64,000 bases of DNA. Source: Bombyx mori. Its lineage: Eukaryota; Arthropoda; Insecta; Lepidoptera; Bombycidae. The notes under the pieces were generated by a model. That model was not told the origin of the DNA, did not search any database, and was given only the letters and a program-made list of their open reading frames with translations. Below are positions 62,643 through 64,000 of the stretch, in pieces (within the stretch, counting starts at the first letter, position 1; each line of letters starts with the position of its first letter). A program made the translations under genes and the position numbers. The stretch spans positions 6,951,501 through 7,015,500 of the forward strand of contig NC_085127.1 of NCBI RefSeq assembly GCF_030269925.1. The letters are read 5' to 3'.

Positions 62643-63019
62643 TTAGCAGGTCATGCTTTTGCGAAATCCAATCAAATACGTCCACTATTCACAGTTCGTT
62701 CCACTTGTTTAACGATAAATCACTATTTAATTTATAATCAACAGTACGTGTGTCTGTACACTAAAAGTAATCGGTTTTCAATGGTTTCTCGAAATTCGTT
62801 TCTAACACAATAGATTGTCTCACTTAGTCCTTAGAACGGAATTTAATACAGCAGCAGGTTCATAATGAAATATCTTTTCGTTTATATTTTATTTCTAGGT
62901 GTTACATACAGGACCAAGCAAATTTAATGTATTTTAATAAATAGAGAAATGTCAAGATTTTGGCATTTCTTTTACGTTCTGAAACAAATAACTGTGTCTA
63001 CTGTTTGTTAGTCGTTCGA

Positions 63020-63220
63020 AAACACAAGGATACACGAGCTTTGCTCTTTGCGAACTGAACTGAATAACTGAGTGAACTGAACAGAACTACGGCCCCGGCC
63101 CGGAGAACGAGGTTTACGCCCACTCTTGTGAATTGCGAACAACGATTCACGAATCACCAACACGACGCGCAGCGCAATGAAAAGAAAAGGTGACGCTACT
63201 TCTCGTCTGGCATTTGCCAA
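63020..63220 (-). promoter_or_regulatory. Candidate promoter / 5' UTR of the GRAMD2-like gene
   Basis: A CpG- and GC-richer block about 400 bp upstream of the first coding exon. On the minus strand around 63050-63100 it holds several TCAGT/TTCAGTT matches to the arthropod initiator (GTTCAGTTCACTCAGTTATTCAGTTCAG). No TATA box is evident. The role is inferred from position and composition. Confidence 0.4.
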
Positions 63221-63224
63221 TTTC

Positions 63225-64000
63225 TGATTTGTTTCAATAAAAAATTAGCACTTCAAAGCCCATCCGTATCCCATTTATCACTTAAACAAATACCAAGTGA
63301 TTTAATATAAAGCGATGATCAGTAAATAAATTAATCAAAAACTCGAAAATTTATCGTCTATATAGATATCTTACACTCGTTGCTTATCATCATCAATCAT
63401 AGAAAAGCATTGCCTGTTTATTCATCTGCGATATCGTACTATACATTTTATCTATCTACGAGAGTTTTCGTCGGAAATGTATTGTTTTTTGAACAATCTA
63501 TAAAGGAAACTTTGAAAATTTTAAAATGTGTACTTATATTAAACTTAAGGTTTAATGTAATGGTCCATAAGCGAATTCATGATCCTTAATAGGTAAAAAG
63601 TCCATAGCATTGTCATAAGCTCCATAGTTCGAAATTAGATAGGTAGGTACCGCTTTTAATTTTTGATACATTTGAACATGAATGACTTCCAGTGCCACGA
63701 TGATGGAATAAGCCTTACATAATCAAATGTAACCAGAAAAAATGAGTGTAGGTAATTATTGATAATTACTGAGATATGATACCTCTGAGCTATCAGATTA
63801 GGTGGGAGCCTTAACATACATAATATTATGTATATAAAATAACACAACCAACCACAAACCGTTTATGAATTTCCGTAATGGATTCTCAGCCCAAACAGAT
63901 ATAACGATGACAGGTGCCACCCACTTAAACAGTTTCTACAGGCTTTACTAAATTATACTACCAGTAGGTACTGGTAAGAGATATAAGGTTCTGTAGTTAC
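63225..64000. other. Upstream flank of the GRAMD2-like gene
   Basis: AT-rich; no gene or repeat recognised. Confidence 0.3.

Noticed and set aside
62305..62813. Plus-strand ORFs of 61 and 108 codons
   Set aside because: Antisense shadows over exon 1 and the 5' UTR of the GRAMD2-like gene.

Overview
The window looks like a Bombyx silkworm chromosome (Bombyx mori or B. mandarina). The evidence is about sixteen copies of a tRNA-headed SINE with the Bm1 sequence, Lepidoptera-type Helitrons ending in CTAG, Lepidoptera-style non-LTR retrotransposon tails, AT-rich introns, and a few short GC-richer exons with clean GT..AG splice sites. Family names for repeats are from memory of Lepidopteran repeats and were not checked by search.

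Two spliced host genes are supported. (1) A minus-strand gene spans almost the whole window (coding start 62642, stop 1696). Nine small exons join with consistent phase into a protein of about 512 residues: a Ser/Lys-rich N-terminus, a GRAM domain across exons 3-5, an acidic linker, one transmembrane helix and a helical tail. This is the GRAMD2A/GRAMD2B-type architecture of endoplasmic reticulum-plasma membrane contact-site proteins. Exons total about 1.5 kb; introns make up the other 59 kb or so. (2) Nested in intron 1 on the plus strand (49250-50771) is a five-exon gene for a predicted secreted protein of 156 residues. No exon is long enough to stand out as an ORF, but all four junctions have good splice sites and matching phases. 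I do not recognise the protein; it is the most novel candidate here.

The rest is transposable-element sequence in the introns. A CR1/Jockey-group LINE with both ORFs open (about 23051-27633) lies in intron 2. A maT-type (DD37D) mariner with a frameshift and a missing third catalytic residue (56973-58276) sits inside a Helitron (56644-58372). Six Helitron copies, several terminal-inverted-repeat elements and foldback MITEs, 5'-truncated LINE 3' ends of at least four families, and tandem repeats of 118 bp and 60 bp were also seen.

Layout: 1-1695 is 3' flank/UTR. 1696-11190 holds exons 9-5 with dense repeats. 11191-18281 holds exons 4 and 3. 18282-45532 is intron 2, with the intact LINE, RTE-type tails, the 118-bp array and MITEs. 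45533-45646 is exon 2. 45647-62292 is intron 1, with the nested secreted-protein gene, Helitrons and the mariner. 62293-62642 is the first coding exon, and a CpG-richer block near 63020-63220 is the probable promoter. The two genes show no obvious functional link; the second simply lies in an intron of the first, on the opposite strand.
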